Source: Pseudomonadota bacterium (lineage in GTDB: Bacteria; Pseudomonadota; Alphaproteobacteria; SP197). From it: 64,000 nucleotides of DNA. A program made the translations under genes and the position numbers. This document shows, piece after piece, positions 53,197 through 60,712 of the stretch. The stretch covers positions 107,808-171,807 of the forward strand of contig JBCCIS010000003.1 of assembly GCA_039028155.1 (NCBI GenBank), in the 5' to 3' direction. Numbering within the stretch: the stretch's first letter is position 1; each line of letters opens with the position of its first letter. The notes beneath the pieces were generated by a model. The model searched no databases and was not told the DNA's origin. It saw nothing but the letters and a program-made list of their open reading frames with translations.

Positions 53197-53213
53197 TTTA
53201 GAAGCGTTTTAAT
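53197..53213 (+). promoter_or_regulatory. ICE-like (Irr) element upstream of bfr
   Basis: TTTAGAA-GCG-TTTTAAT resembles the iron control element TTTAGAA-N3-TTCTAAA bound by Irr in alphaproteobacteria: the left half is exact, the right half 5 of 7. It would overlap the presumed transcription start, fitting repression by Irr at low iron. Confidence 0.6.
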
Positions 53214-53236
53214 TTTCCATAGAAGGGGCCAACGCC

Positions 53237-53719
53237 ATGAAAGGCGATAAAAAGGTCATCCAGCACCTCAACGTGGTGCTAAAGAACGAACTGACGGCCA
53301 TCAATCAGTACTTCCTGCATTCACGCATGCTGAAGAACTGGGGCGTGACGAGGCTCGCCGATCACGAGTATCACGAGTCGATTGACGAGATGCGTCATGC
53401 CGACTCACTGATCGAACGTATCTTCCTCCTGGAAGGGCTGCCCAACCTTCAGGATCTGGGCAAGCTGATGATCGGCGAAAGCGTCGAGGACATCCTCAAT
53501 TGCGATCTGAAGCTGGAGAACGACGCCATTCCCGACCTGCGCGAAGCGATCGCCTACTGCGAAAGCGTCAGCGACTATGTGACCCGCCACTTGCTGAGAG
53601 AGATCTTGGATAGCGAGGAAGAGCATGTCGACTGGCTGGAGGCGCAGTTCGACCTGATCAAGATGATGGGCATCCAAAACTACGTGCAACTGCAAAGCAG
53701 CCCGGCCGACGACGACTAG
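53237..53719 (+). CDS. bfr: Bacterioferritin
   Basis: 160 residues. All ferroxidase ligands are at the classic positions: E18, E51, H54, E94, E127 and H130. M52 matches the heme-ligating Met at the dimer interface. It stores iron as a ferric core in a 24-mer and lowers free Fe(II). AAGGGG precedes the start. Upstream are Fur-like and ICE-like sites, so it should be induced at high iron. The bfd gene lies convergently downstream, separated by a strong terminator. Confidence 0.97.
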   Translation: MKGDKKVIQHLNVVLKNELTAINQYFLHSRMLKNWGVTRLADHEYHESIDEMRHADSLIERIFLLEGLPNLQDLGKLMIGESVEDILNCDLKLENDAIPDLREAIAYCESVSDYVTRHLLREILDSEEEHVDWLEAQFDLIKMMGIQNYVQLQSSPADDD

Positions 53720-53730
53720 ACCGAAGTCTA

Positions 53731-53756
53731 TCGGATCAGGGCTCGCCCTGATCCGA
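53731..53756 (+). terminator. Strong hairpin after bfr
   Basis: TCGGATCAGGG (53731-53741), loop CTCG and CCCTGATCCGA (53746-53756) form a perfect 11-bp stem, 11 bases after the bfr stop. A T-rich stretch (TTATCTGTCTTTT) starts nine bases later. It probably terminates bfr and may act on both strands. Confidence 0.75.
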
Positions 53757-53888
53757 CCCGGCGTTATCTGTCTTTTCCTGCGGGTTCAGGCTCTTCTGGC
53801 GGCGCTGTTTGCGCTTTTCCAGGTAAGAAGTAAGAGCGCTTAGCGCGATCGCGAAGTTCTCGGGCTTAAGCGATGGCCACGCAAACAC
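53736..53888 (-). CDS. Possible small protein in frame with bfd
   Basis: From GTG 53888 the frame encodes 50 residues, beginning VFAWPSLKPENFAIALS, with a basic helix (SYLEKRKQRRQKS) and an acidic tail. Its composition looks protein-like, but there is no ribosome site. It is in the same frame as bfd, separated only by the bfd TGA and six codons. It could be a remnant of a longer bfd, a small gene, or chance. Confidence 0.25.
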   Translation of the reverse strand: MFAWPSLKPENFAIALSALTSYLEKRKQRRQKSLNPQEKTDNAGSDQGEP

Positions 53889-53906
53889 GGATAGCGGTGA
53901 CGGGCG

Positions 53907-54122
53907 TCAGGCGGTGGCTGACGTTGTGGTGTGGAAGGCGATCGAGGAAACCGTCGTCTCGCCGTGGATGTCGTCGATCAATGTCTGGGCGAAGGCCAGG
54001 CATTGGCCACACTGTGGGCGGCCGCCAAGAAGGTCATAGGCCTTCAGGGCGCAGCGCACACCGGAGCGCGCGACCTCGACAATCTCGCCTTCCCGGTGAC
54101 CGTTGCAGATGCAGACGTACAT
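53907..54122 (-). CDS. bfd: Bacterioferritin-associated ferredoxin
   Basis: 71 residues from ATG 54122, six bases after GGAG. The [2Fe-2S] ligands C4, C6, C38 and C41 are at exactly the positions known for Bfd (MYVCICNG; RPQCGQC). Bfd delivers electrons to bacterioferritin so that stored iron is released when iron is scarce. Its gene is convergent with bfr. A Fur-type box (54157-54171) lies 35 bases upstream, consistent with derepression at low iron. The last 20 residues are Ser/Thr-rich. Confidence 0.94.
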   Translation of the reverse strand: MYVCICNGHREGEIVEVARSGVRCALKAYDLLGGRPQCGQCLAFAQTLIDDIHGETTVSSIAFHTTTSATA

Positions 54123-54156
54123 GTGCTTCTCCGCTTCGACGCGAATCTGGCGTTGA

Positions 54157-54178
54157 TGAGAATGAATGTCAATCTCAT
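54157..54178 (-). promoter_or_regulatory. Fur-type operator upstream of bfd
   Basis: On the plus strand TGAGAAT-G-AATGTCA (54157-54171), one half-site being exact for TGAGAATNATTCTCA and the other 5 of 7. Read toward bfd it is ATGAGATT-N7-ATTCTCA, the same frame as the sites before bfr and the nitroreductase gene. Confidence 0.6.
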
Positions 54179-54304
54179 ACTTGGCCGCCGCCACGGCGAA
54201 ACGTGCGCAAAAAAGCGCGATAAACCGTGCCGAACCCATTGCGTCCAGCGGCTTTGGTCTTGAGAGTAAGGCCGCTTGTGACGGCGGCATAAGGGGGAAG
54301 CGCC

Positions 54305-55318
54305 ATGGCGGCCAAGGCTCGTAGAGGTCGTGATCTCGACTTCATCCGCGACGGCAAACGCTCGACCTGGATCGAGGTGCCGGCGGGACGCGGCAAACGG
54401 CCGGTCCGACTGCCGATCACCATCGTGCGCAACGGGCCGGGTCCGGGCGTGCTGTTCACCGGCGGCAACCATGGCGACGAATACGAAGGTCCGATCGCGC
54501 TGATGAAGCTGATCCGCGAGCTCGAGCCTAAGGATCTCATCTGCGGCACCGTCGTCATCATGCCCATGATCAACCCGCCTGCCATCGCGGCGGGCACGCG
54601 CACGTCTCCGCTTGACGGCAAGAACCTGAACCGCATGTTCCCAGGCAAGGCGCGCGGCACGGTGACGGAGCGCATCGCACACACGATCACGACCGAGATC
54701 CTGCCCCATGTCGAGACGGTCTATGACCTGCATGCTGGCGGCGTAGCGTCCCAGATCATCCCCAGCGTCATGATTCACAAGCTGCGCAGCAAGCCATTGA
54801 TGGATCGCACAGTCGCCGCCATGCGGGCATTTCGCGCGCCGGTCGGCATCCTGATCAAGGAGTTCGAATCCGAAGGCATGCTGGACACGACCGTCGAGAA
54901 GATGGGCAAGGTCTTCGGCTGCTGCGAGTTGGGCGGCGCCGGCATGTCAACGCCGGAGACGGTCGATGTGACGGAGACCGGCGTTCGCAATCTGCTGATT
55001 CATCTCGGCATGCTGAAAGGCAAACTTAAGACGCCGGTGTGGATGGGCAAACGTCAGACCCGCATCCTGGAGGCCATGAGCTATGGCTGCTACACCCATG
55101 CGCCGGCGGCGGGCATCTATGAACCCTTCGTCGCGCTTGCCGACCGCGTAAAGAAGGGTGAGCCCGTCGGTCAAATCCACAATCCCAAGGCACCGGGTCG
55201 CCCGGCCGCCGTCTGCAAGGCGCCCGCCGACGGCATCGTCTTTACCCGACACGCCTTTGGCCTGATTAAGAAAGGCCAGGTCGTCGTTACCGTCGCGCAG
55301 CCTTCGAAAGACTACTGA
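54305..55318 (+). CDS. doeB: N-alpha-acetyl-L-2,4-diaminobutyrate deacetylase (DoeB/EutE)
   Basis: 337 residues of the succinylglutamate desuccinylase/aspartoacylase family. Zinc ligands are H56 and E59 in GGNHGDEYEG and H143 in YDLHAGG; NPPAIAAGTRTSPLDGKNLNRMFPG holds the substrate-binding Arg. Length, context and wording match DoeB, which deacetylates N2-acetyl-2,4-diaminobutyrate, the product of ectoine ring opening. The adjacent doeA-like gene, 40 bp downstream, supports this. Other members of the family act on acylated amino acids, so the role is not proven. No enuR regulator or ectoine transporter is adjacent. Confidence 0.78.
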   Translation: MAAKARRGRDLDFIRDGKRSTWIEVPAGRGKRPVRLPITIVRNGPGPGVLFTGGNHGDEYEGPIALMKLIRELEPKDLICGTVVIMPMINPPAIAAGTRTSPLDGKNLNRMFPGKARGTVTERIAHTITTEILPHVETVYDLHAGGVASQIIPSVMIHKLRSKPLMDRTVAAMRAFRAPVGILIKEFESEGMLDTTVEKMGKVFGCCELGGAGMSTPETVDVTETGVRNLLIHLGMLKGKLKTPVWMGKRQTRILEAMSYGCYTHAPAAGIYEPFVALADRVKKGEPVGQIHNPKAPGRPAAVCKAPADGIVFTRHAFGLIKKGQVVVTVAQPSKDY

Positions 55319-55358
55319 CCCGCAAACCCCAACATACACCGCGACAGGGAGGACCCCC

Positions 55359-56516
55359 ATGCCCGCCGCCTTCGAGACGTCCGAATACCGCGACCGCGTT
55401 CAACGCACCGCCGCCAGCATGGAGGCGTCGGGTATCGATACGCTGGTCATCCTGTCGGAAGCGCACATGGACTACCTCACCGGCTACGCCGGGCGCTCGG
55501 CCTATGTGCCTCAGGCCGCCGTGCTGCGCGCCGGCGACACCGACGCCACGCTGATCCTGCGCGAGATGGACATCCACTGCGCCTACCCCACCGTCTATCT
55601 GGACCACGACAAGGTCACCTTCTACCCCGAGAGCTATATCGGCACGCCCGACCGCTCGCCGTGGGACGTCATCGGCGCGCGCGTCTTGGAGATGGCCGGC
55701 GATGGGCGGATCGGCATCGAGTTCGGCGCCGACAGCTTTTCCCACGGCGACTACCAGGCACTGTCGAAGGCGATGGGCGGCCGCGACGTCGCCGATGCCA
55801 GCAACGTCATCGTCCCGGTCAAGGTCAAGAAGTCGCCGGCGGAGATCGCCTGCATGCGACAGGCCGCGACCATTGTCGATCAAGCGCTGACGAACGGCAT
55901 CGCCATGATCGAGCCGGGCGTGCGCCAATGCGATGTCGCCGCGCGCATCACGCACGACCTGATCGCCGGCACACCGGCGTTCGGCGGCGACACGCCCCCG
56001 CCCATCACCATGCCGACCGGACCGGGCGTCGCCCAGGCGCCGCATTTGAAGTGGACCGACAAGCCGTTTGAGGCCGGCGACCAGACCGACTTCGAGGTCG
56101 GTGCCTTTGTGCATCGCTATTGCTGCGGCCTGTCGCGCACGACCTATGTCGGCGAACCGCCGGCGCGCCTCGTTCAGGTCCACGACGCCGTCCAGGAAAG
56201 CTGGCACGCGGCGTTCGACGCGATCCGGCCCGGCGTCACCGGCGGCGATATCCATCGCGCCTTCGCCAAGGCATTCGCGCCCCACGGCATACGCAAGGAA
56301 TCGCGAATCGGTTATTCGATCGGCATGAACTGGGGCGATCTTTGCTTCAGTCTGCAGGACGACGACGAGAACGTCCTGGAGACCAACTACACGCTGCACT
56401 TGATCATCGGCATCTGGGAGCCTGACGACGCCTATGTCTTCAGCGAGACCATCCGGGTCGGCGAAGACAAGGGCGAGAGCCTCTCCAAGATGCCGCGCGA
56501 ACTCTTCGTGCGGTAA
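55359..56516 (+). CDS. doeA: Ectoine hydrolase (DoeA/EutD), M24 peptidase fold
   Basis: 385 residues with a creatinase-like N-domain and a pita-bread M24 domain. The sequence ILSEAHMDYLTGYAGRSAYVPQ, the metal-region equivalents DFEVGAFVHRYCCGLSRTTYVG and YSIGMNWGDLCFSL, and the end SETIRVGEDKGE resemble DoeA/EutD. The usual M24 metal ligands (D-x-G, D-x-TRT, GHGIG His) are replaced here, consistent with a metal-free hydrolase rather than a true aminopeptidase. It would open ectoine to N-acetyldiaminobutyrate, the substrate of the DoeB protein encoded upstream. Confidence 0.8.
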   Translation: MPAAFETSEYRDRVQRTAASMEASGIDTLVILSEAHMDYLTGYAGRSAYVPQAAVLRAGDTDATLILREMDIHCAYPTVYLDHDKVTFYPESYIGTPDRSPWDVIGARVLEMAGDGRIGIEFGADSFSHGDYQALSKAMGGRDVADASNVIVPVKVKKSPAEIACMRQAATIVDQALTNGIAMIEPGVRQCDVAARITHDLIAGTPAFGGDTPPPITMPTGPGVAQAPHLKWTDKPFEAGDQTDFEVGAFVHRYCCGLSRTTYVGEPPARLVQVHDAVQESWHAAFDAIRPGVTGGDIHRAFAKAFAPHGIRKESRIGYSIGMNWGDLCFSLQDDDENVLETNYTLHLIIGIWEPDDAYVFSETIRVGEDKGESLSKMPRELFVR

Positions 56517-56537
56517 GGCAACGCCATCTCACCCTGC

Positions 56538-56560
56538 CCTCTCCCGCGTGCCGGGAGGGT
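56538..56560 (+). terminator. Hairpin after doeA
   Basis: CTCCCG (56541-56546), a five-base loop and CGGGAG (56552-56557), with possible outer CCT/GGG pairing, lie 20 bases after the doeA stop. There is no T-run, so it is only a weak terminator candidate. Confidence 0.35.
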
Positions 56561-56587
56561 GCGAACCGATGTTATGCCACATCATTC

Positions 56588-56609
56588 TTGCAATTAAGAC
56601 GCATTCTCA
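56588..56609 (+). promoter_or_regulatory. Fur-type operator upstream of the nitroreductase gene
   Basis: TTGCAATT (56588-56595), seven bases, then ATTCTCA (56603-56609), with the same layout as upstream of bfr. The internal left half TAAGACG matches the Fur consensus at only 4 of 7, so this is the weakest as a canonical Fur box. Confidence 0.45.
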
Positions 56610-56651
56610 AATAGGATCGCGGCCCCTATAACCAGCCCTGGGAATCTCTCC

Positions 56652-57278
56652 ATGCAAGACGGCCTGGTCACGCCCTTGGCATCACAAGACGAAACCGACA
56701 TCGCGCTCGACATGCTGCTGTCGCGCGCGTCCATCTCGCCCGCCACGATGACGGAACCCGGTCCGGAAGGTCACGACCTCAACGACATTCTGGACGCCGC
56801 CATGCGCGCGCCCGACCACGGGCGGCTTCGTCCCTGGCGGTTCCTGACCATCAGCGGCGATGCGCGGCACCGGTTGGGCGAGGTGTTTGTCACCGCGCTG
56901 CAAAACCGCGAACCGGGAGCGGCCGATGTCCTGGTGGAACGCGAACGCTCGCGCCCTCTGCGCGCGCCGCTTGTCATCGCGGCCGGCGTTCATGTCGATG
57001 CCGACAACGCCATTCCGGAGATCGAGCAGGTGCTGTCGGCAGGTGCTGCCACCATGAACATTTTGAACGCCGCCCATGCGCTCGGCTTCGCGGCCATGTG
57101 GGTTACCGGCAAGAACAGCTACGATCCCATCGTGAACAAGGCGTTGGGTTTTCACGCGCCCGATCGGCTGATCGGTTTTGTCTACCTGGGCACACCGAAA
57201 GAAGCCGCTAAACCCATTCAGCGCCCCCTGCGCGAAGACTTCGTTCGCGACTGGTCGGGACAGGACGGGTCTGCCTGA
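56652..57278 (+). CDS. Nitroreductase family protein (YdjA-like)
   Basis: 208 residues. FMN-contact features of the family are LLSRASISPATMTEPGPEGHDL, DAAMRAPDHGRLRPWRFLTI and the late NAAHALGFAAMWVTG, and it has the compact size of YdjA/TdsD-type nitroreductases. It would reduce nitroaromatics, quinones or ferric compounds with NAD(P)H. An iron-type operator lies 43 bases upstream of the start, which suggests a link with iron metabolism, such as flavin-dependent ferric reduction. The biological substrate is unknown. Confidence 0.9.
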   Translation: MQDGLVTPLASQDETDIALDMLLSRASISPATMTEPGPEGHDLNDILDAAMRAPDHGRLRPWRFLTISGDARHRLGEVFVTALQNREPGAADVLVERERSRPLRAPLVIAAGVHVDADNAIPEIEQVLSAGAATMNILNAAHALGFAAMWVTGKNSYDPIVNKALGFHAPDRLIGFVYLGTPKEAAKPIQRPLREDFVRDWSGQDGSA

Positions 57279-57359
57279 CAGAGGCTAACTGTGGGGAGCC
57301 CTGATCGGGGGGAGCCCGAATCGGGGCGACGTCCGCGACAATCACGCATGTCCGGGCGT

Positions 57360-57401
57360 TGCTCGATGTCGACTTTCTCGGGGACGGGTCGACATCGAGC
57401 A
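57360..57401. repeat. Perfect 14-bp inverted repeat
   Basis: TGCTCGATGTCGAC (57360-57373) and GTCGACATCGAGCA (57388-57401) with a 14-base loop. There is no T-run on either strand. It could be a protein-binding palindrome or part of an RNA structure. Confidence 0.6.
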
Positions 57402-57410
57402 GAGCCTGTT

Positions 57411-57439
57411 TTGAGGGGATCGCTCCGCGGTCCCCTCAA
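57411..57439. repeat. Perfect 9-bp inverted repeat
   Basis: TTGAGGGGA (57411-57419) and TCCCCTCAA (57431-57439) with an 11-base loop, just after the 14-bp palindrome. It is terminator-like in shape but lacks a T-tail. Confidence 0.5.
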
Positions 57440-57470
57440 GGCAGGTGAGTCTACTCTGTCTTTTTGCAGG

Positions 57471-57534
57471 TAAAGCGGATTCAAGCGGTCACGTGGAGCC
57501 GCAAATCGGGTCAACCTGACCGCGATCCACTTTA
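57471..57534 (-). repeat. Palindromic repeat element, copy E
   Basis: TAAAGCGGAT (57471-57480) pairs with ATCCACTTTA (57525-57534) at 9 of 10, and GCGGTCA (57485-57491) with TGACCGC (57517-57523) exactly. Read leftward its ends are TAAAGTGGATC and TGAATCCGCTTTA, the family's conserved ends with A for G near the tip. Confidence 0.6.
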
Positions 57535-57731
57535 AGGGTCCGGGCGTCAGGCGGCCGGCCCACGCGATCCTTGCGCGAACGCGGGCCGGCCGCGGCGACG
57601 CATCACCTGTCCCCGACCTACTCGGCGAAACGCCCTGGGTGAGAAGCGGCAAGTCCAGGCAACGGCGCTGCTGGTCCACCACGCAAAGCATGGTTGGGCG
57701 CGGTGGGTCAGCGGCATGCATCTTATGAGAT

Positions 57732-57753
57732 TAAGAATGAGTTGCAATTGCAA
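57732..57753 (-). promoter_or_regulatory. Iron-type operator upstream of the 57799 gene
   Basis: On the minus strand TTGCAATT-N7-ATTCTTA, with spacing identical to the bfr and nitroreductase sites and one base different in the right block. It lies 45 bases before the start of the downstream gene, where a repressor would act. Confidence 0.45.
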
Positions 57754-57798
57754 AATGACGTCTCTAAGTTTGCCCGGCAACGAATTGGGGAGTTTCTT

Positions 57799-58311
57799 AT
57801 GGCCGTCGATCTCAGCCAGCCAATCTATCCGCCGCATATGCCGATGGCTCATCTGCAGACGGCCCAGGGACTGCTCGTGACATCATTGCGTTTGTGGATC
57901 GCGCCGCACCGCGAACCCCATCGCGACCATCAGTTCTGGCAGTCCGGTATGCATGCCGCGCAAATCTCGCCGATGGGGATCCACGCTCTCGACACCATGC
58001 TGTGGGTGGTCATGGCGACGGCTAAGCGCGAGCTCGACATACGTTGCGTTAGCTGTCCGGAACTTGGTCTGGACGAGGCCTGGCTGCTGCAGTTGGTCAA
58101 CCACAGCCAGTTCGGCCTCGTGGCCGAATCCCAAGACATTCTGGGTCTGTGGTTGCCTGAGACGGCGGTGCGCGCGGCTTCGATCAATCTGAATGTGTTC
58201 GCGCGTCTCTACACGGCGGCCGGCCTCGTCGTCGAACCGCCCGCCGATCGCGATGACATGCTTCTTCCCGATCCACGGGCCGAGTTCATGCCCACGGGCC
58301 TTGTTCACTAA
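57799..58311 (+). CDS. Hypothetical protein, likely iron-regulated
   Basis: 170 residues from ATG 57799, with GGGGAG six bases upstream; the frame extends to 57694 without a ribosome site. No signal peptide or membrane segment is present. Notable segments are an HREPHRDHQFW His-rich stretch, a CVSC motif and a helix-rich middle (LLQLVNHSQFGLVAESQDILGLWLPE). I do not recognise the family. An iron-type operator lies upstream, and a peroxiredoxin gene follows 11 bp downstream in the same operon, so a role in iron or peroxide stress is inferred. Confidence 0.75.
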   Translation: MAVDLSQPIYPPHMPMAHLQTAQGLLVTSLRLWIAPHREPHRDHQFWQSGMHAAQISPMGIHALDTMLWVVMATAKRELDIRCVSCPELGLDEAWLLQLVNHSQFGLVAESQDILGLWLPETAVRAASINLNVFARLYTAAGLVVEPPADRDDMLLPDPRAEFMPTGLVH

Positions 58312-58322
58312 GGAAGCACGCG

Positions 58323-58886
<564 letters not shown>

Positions 58887-58918
58887 TCGTGTGAGTTCGC
58901 TTGCCGCCCATTCAATGC

Positions 58919-58995
58919 AGCGAATTCACCCTGCCGGATTGGAGAGCTAGGCCGCCCAATCCGGCAGGGATCACTCTTCCTCAGATCCCGCTCTA
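58919..58995 (-). repeat. Palindromic repeat element, copy D
   Basis: Perfect 14-bp arms CCCTGCCGGATTGG (58929-58942) and CCAATCCGGCAGGG (58956-58969) with a 13-base loop. Read leftward the ends are TAGAGCGGGATC and GTGAATTCGCT, as in copy A. Its TAG is the stop codon of the cysteine hydrolase gene. Confidence 0.7.
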
Positions 58996-59685
58996 AGCCG
59001 CGCCTAGCGCCGCCACGAAGGCATCGGACGTCGCGACCGAACCGAAGATACCGCCTTCGACCTTGACCATTTCGACGGCCGCATCGTGCAACATTTGGCT
59101 GACCGCGCCGCAGCAATCCGACAGCAAAAGGCATTCAAACCCGCGATCCGTCGCTTCGCGTAGCGTTGTGTGCACGCAGACGTCGATCGTGTTGCCAGCG
59201 AATGCAATGTTCTCGACGCCCTGGGCGCGCAGCACCGCGTCAAGATCAGTGCCATAGAACGCACCGTTCGCCGTCTTGTCGATAACCGGCTCGCCGTCGA
59301 CCGGCGCCAGCTCCGGAATGATCTGCCAGCCTGGCTCACCACGCATCAGGATACGGCCCAGCGGCCCGGGATCGCCAGGCGCGGCACCACGTTGTTGCGT
59401 GCGCCGGCGTTTCTTGACCGGTAGGTCGGCCAGATCGGCACGATAACCCTGACGCGTATGAAAGACGTGCAGGCCGGCTTGTCGCGCGGCAGCAAGCGCG
59501 CGCCCAGCCGGTTCGATCGGCGCGCGCAACGGCGCGACGTCATAGCCCATCTGGCCGATGTAGCCGCGGGGATCGCAGAAATCGAGCTGCATGTCGATGA
59601 TGATCAGCGCCGAATTGGCCGCCGCGCCATCTTGCGTATCGGGCCACGGATAGGGATCGGCGGGAACGCTTTTGAAACCTGTCAT
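58993..59685 (-). CDS. Isochorismatase-family cysteine hydrolase (biuret/ureidoacrylate amidase-like)
   Basis: 230 residues. The catalytic triad of the family is D31 (IIIDMQLDFC), K137 (VIDKTANGAFYGTDLD) and C170 (NTIDVCVHTT). The opening PYPWPDTQDG and the long insertion about residues 85-115 match the biuret/ureidoacrylate amidohydrolase group, which cleaves C-N bonds to release ammonia and CO2. It overlaps the upstream TauD gene by four bases (ATGA), so the two are co-translated. The substrate is unknown. Confidence 0.88.
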   Translation of the reverse strand: MTGFKSVPADPYPWPDTQDGAAANSALIIIDMQLDFCDPRGYIGQMGYDVAPLRAPIEPAGRALAAARQAGLHVFHTRQGYRADLADLPVKKRRRTQQRGAAPGDPGPLGRILMRGEPGWQIIPELAPVDGEPVIDKTANGAFYGTDLDAVLRAQGVENIAFAGNTIDVCVHTTLREATDRGFECLLLSDCCGAVSQMLHDAAVEMVKVEGGIFGSVATSDAFVAALGAA

Positions 59686-60527
59686 GAAACCGGCTTGTCG
59701 CCTTTCAACGTCACCCGGTGCATGACCCGGTGCGCGTCACCATAGTCGTTCGCCGCATAGTGGAGCGCGCAACGGTTGTCCCACATGGCGACGTCGCCTT
59801 CGGACCAGCGCCAACGCAACTGGAAGTTGGGCTGTTCAATGTGTTCGAACAGAAAGTTCAGGATGTTCCGGCTTTCGATCGATGTCACGCCCATGATGTC
59901 GGTGGTGAAGGCGCGGTTGACGAAGAGCGCCTTGCGTCCGGTCTGCGGGTGACGGCGCACCACCGGGTGGACGCAACCGGGTTGCTCTTCCTTCAACATG
60001 CGCAGGCGCGCTTCGCCGTTGGGTGTGTCGGGGTCGAGCAGATAGGGCCTGAAGTTCGGGATACCGTCATGCAGCGCCTCGAGCCCCTCGATCATCTGGC
60101 GCATGCGGTCCGACAACGCGTCATAGGCCGCGTACATGCTGGCAAACAGCGTGTCGCCGCCGACATCCGGCAGCTTCACCGCGCGCAGGATCGATCCCAG
60201 CGGCGGCGAGTGATCGAACGTGACATCGGAGTGCCAGACGTCGTTGTACTTGCCGCCGCCTCTCTGTTTTTTGGTCTCGACCAGCATGACGTCGGAGTTG
60301 TCGGGATGAGGCATCAGGCCGCCATGGGGCGGATCAATCGTGCCGAAGCGCCGCGCGAAACCGGCGAGGTCATCGGCCGTCATCTCCTGGCGCGGAAAGA
60401 AGAGCACCTGGTGTTCCAGAAAAGCATCCTGGATCGCCGTGACACCATCATCGTCGATTGACTTCAGGTCCATGCCGGCGATCTCGGCGCCGATGCTGGG
60501 TGTGAGCTGACGAAGATTGCCGAGCAT
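59682..60527 (-). CDS. TauD/TfdA-family 2-oxoglutarate dioxygenase
   Basis: 281 residues. The facial triad begins with H99 and D101 in VWHSDVTFDHSPP; the distal His is in CALHYAANDYGDAHRVMHRVT, which also holds the 2-oxoglutarate Arg. Members oxidise taurine, alkylsulfates, 2,4-D, carnitine precursors and similar compounds. It is translationally coupled to an amidase, so the pair may oxidise and then hydrolyse a nitrogen or sulfur organic compound. That pathway is inferred. Confidence 0.9.
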   Translation of the reverse strand: MLGNLRQLTPSIGAEIAGMDLKSIDDDGVTAIQDAFLEHQVLFFPRQEMTADDLAGFARRFGTIDPPHGGLMPHPDNSDVMLVETKKQRGGGKYNDVWHSDVTFDHSPPLGSILRAVKLPDVGGDTLFASMYAAYDALSDRMRQMIEGLEALHDGIPNFRPYLLDPDTPNGEARLRMLKEEQPGCVHPVVRRHPQTGRKALFVNRAFTTDIMGVTSIESRNILNFLFEHIEQPNFQLRWRWSEGDVAMWDNRCALHYAANDYGDAHRVMHRVTLKGDKPVS

Positions 60528-60712
60528 GGCGGCCTCCCGTGCGCAACGCGTCGAACGCGTGCTCGATGTCCGTCAGCCTACAGGGCCCCGCCGCTAGTCC
60601 TCAAGCGGGCCACGGCAATCTTATTCAGTGGACAGACGAGAATTTTGCGTTTGATTCACCGCCCCGCCGCGCCCATCAAGGACCGTTCCAACCAGTCAGC
60701 CCCCGTTTCACC

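Larger units (their letters stand above)
57279..57731. other. Structured intergenic region
   Basis: About 450 bases without a credible gene. It holds an imperfect direct repeat of GGAGCCCTGATCGGGG and GGAGCCCGAATCGGGG near 57296-57326. Two perfect hairpins follow (57360-57401 and 57411-57439), and then repeat copy E (57471-57534). Hairpins of this quality in tandem suggest a stable RNA or terminators. Confidence 0.5.

Noticed and set aside
57439..57471. Intron-like boundaries GTGAGT and TTTTTGCAG
   Set aside because: Chance resemblance to spliceosomal sites in a bacterial sequence; the distance is about 25 bases.
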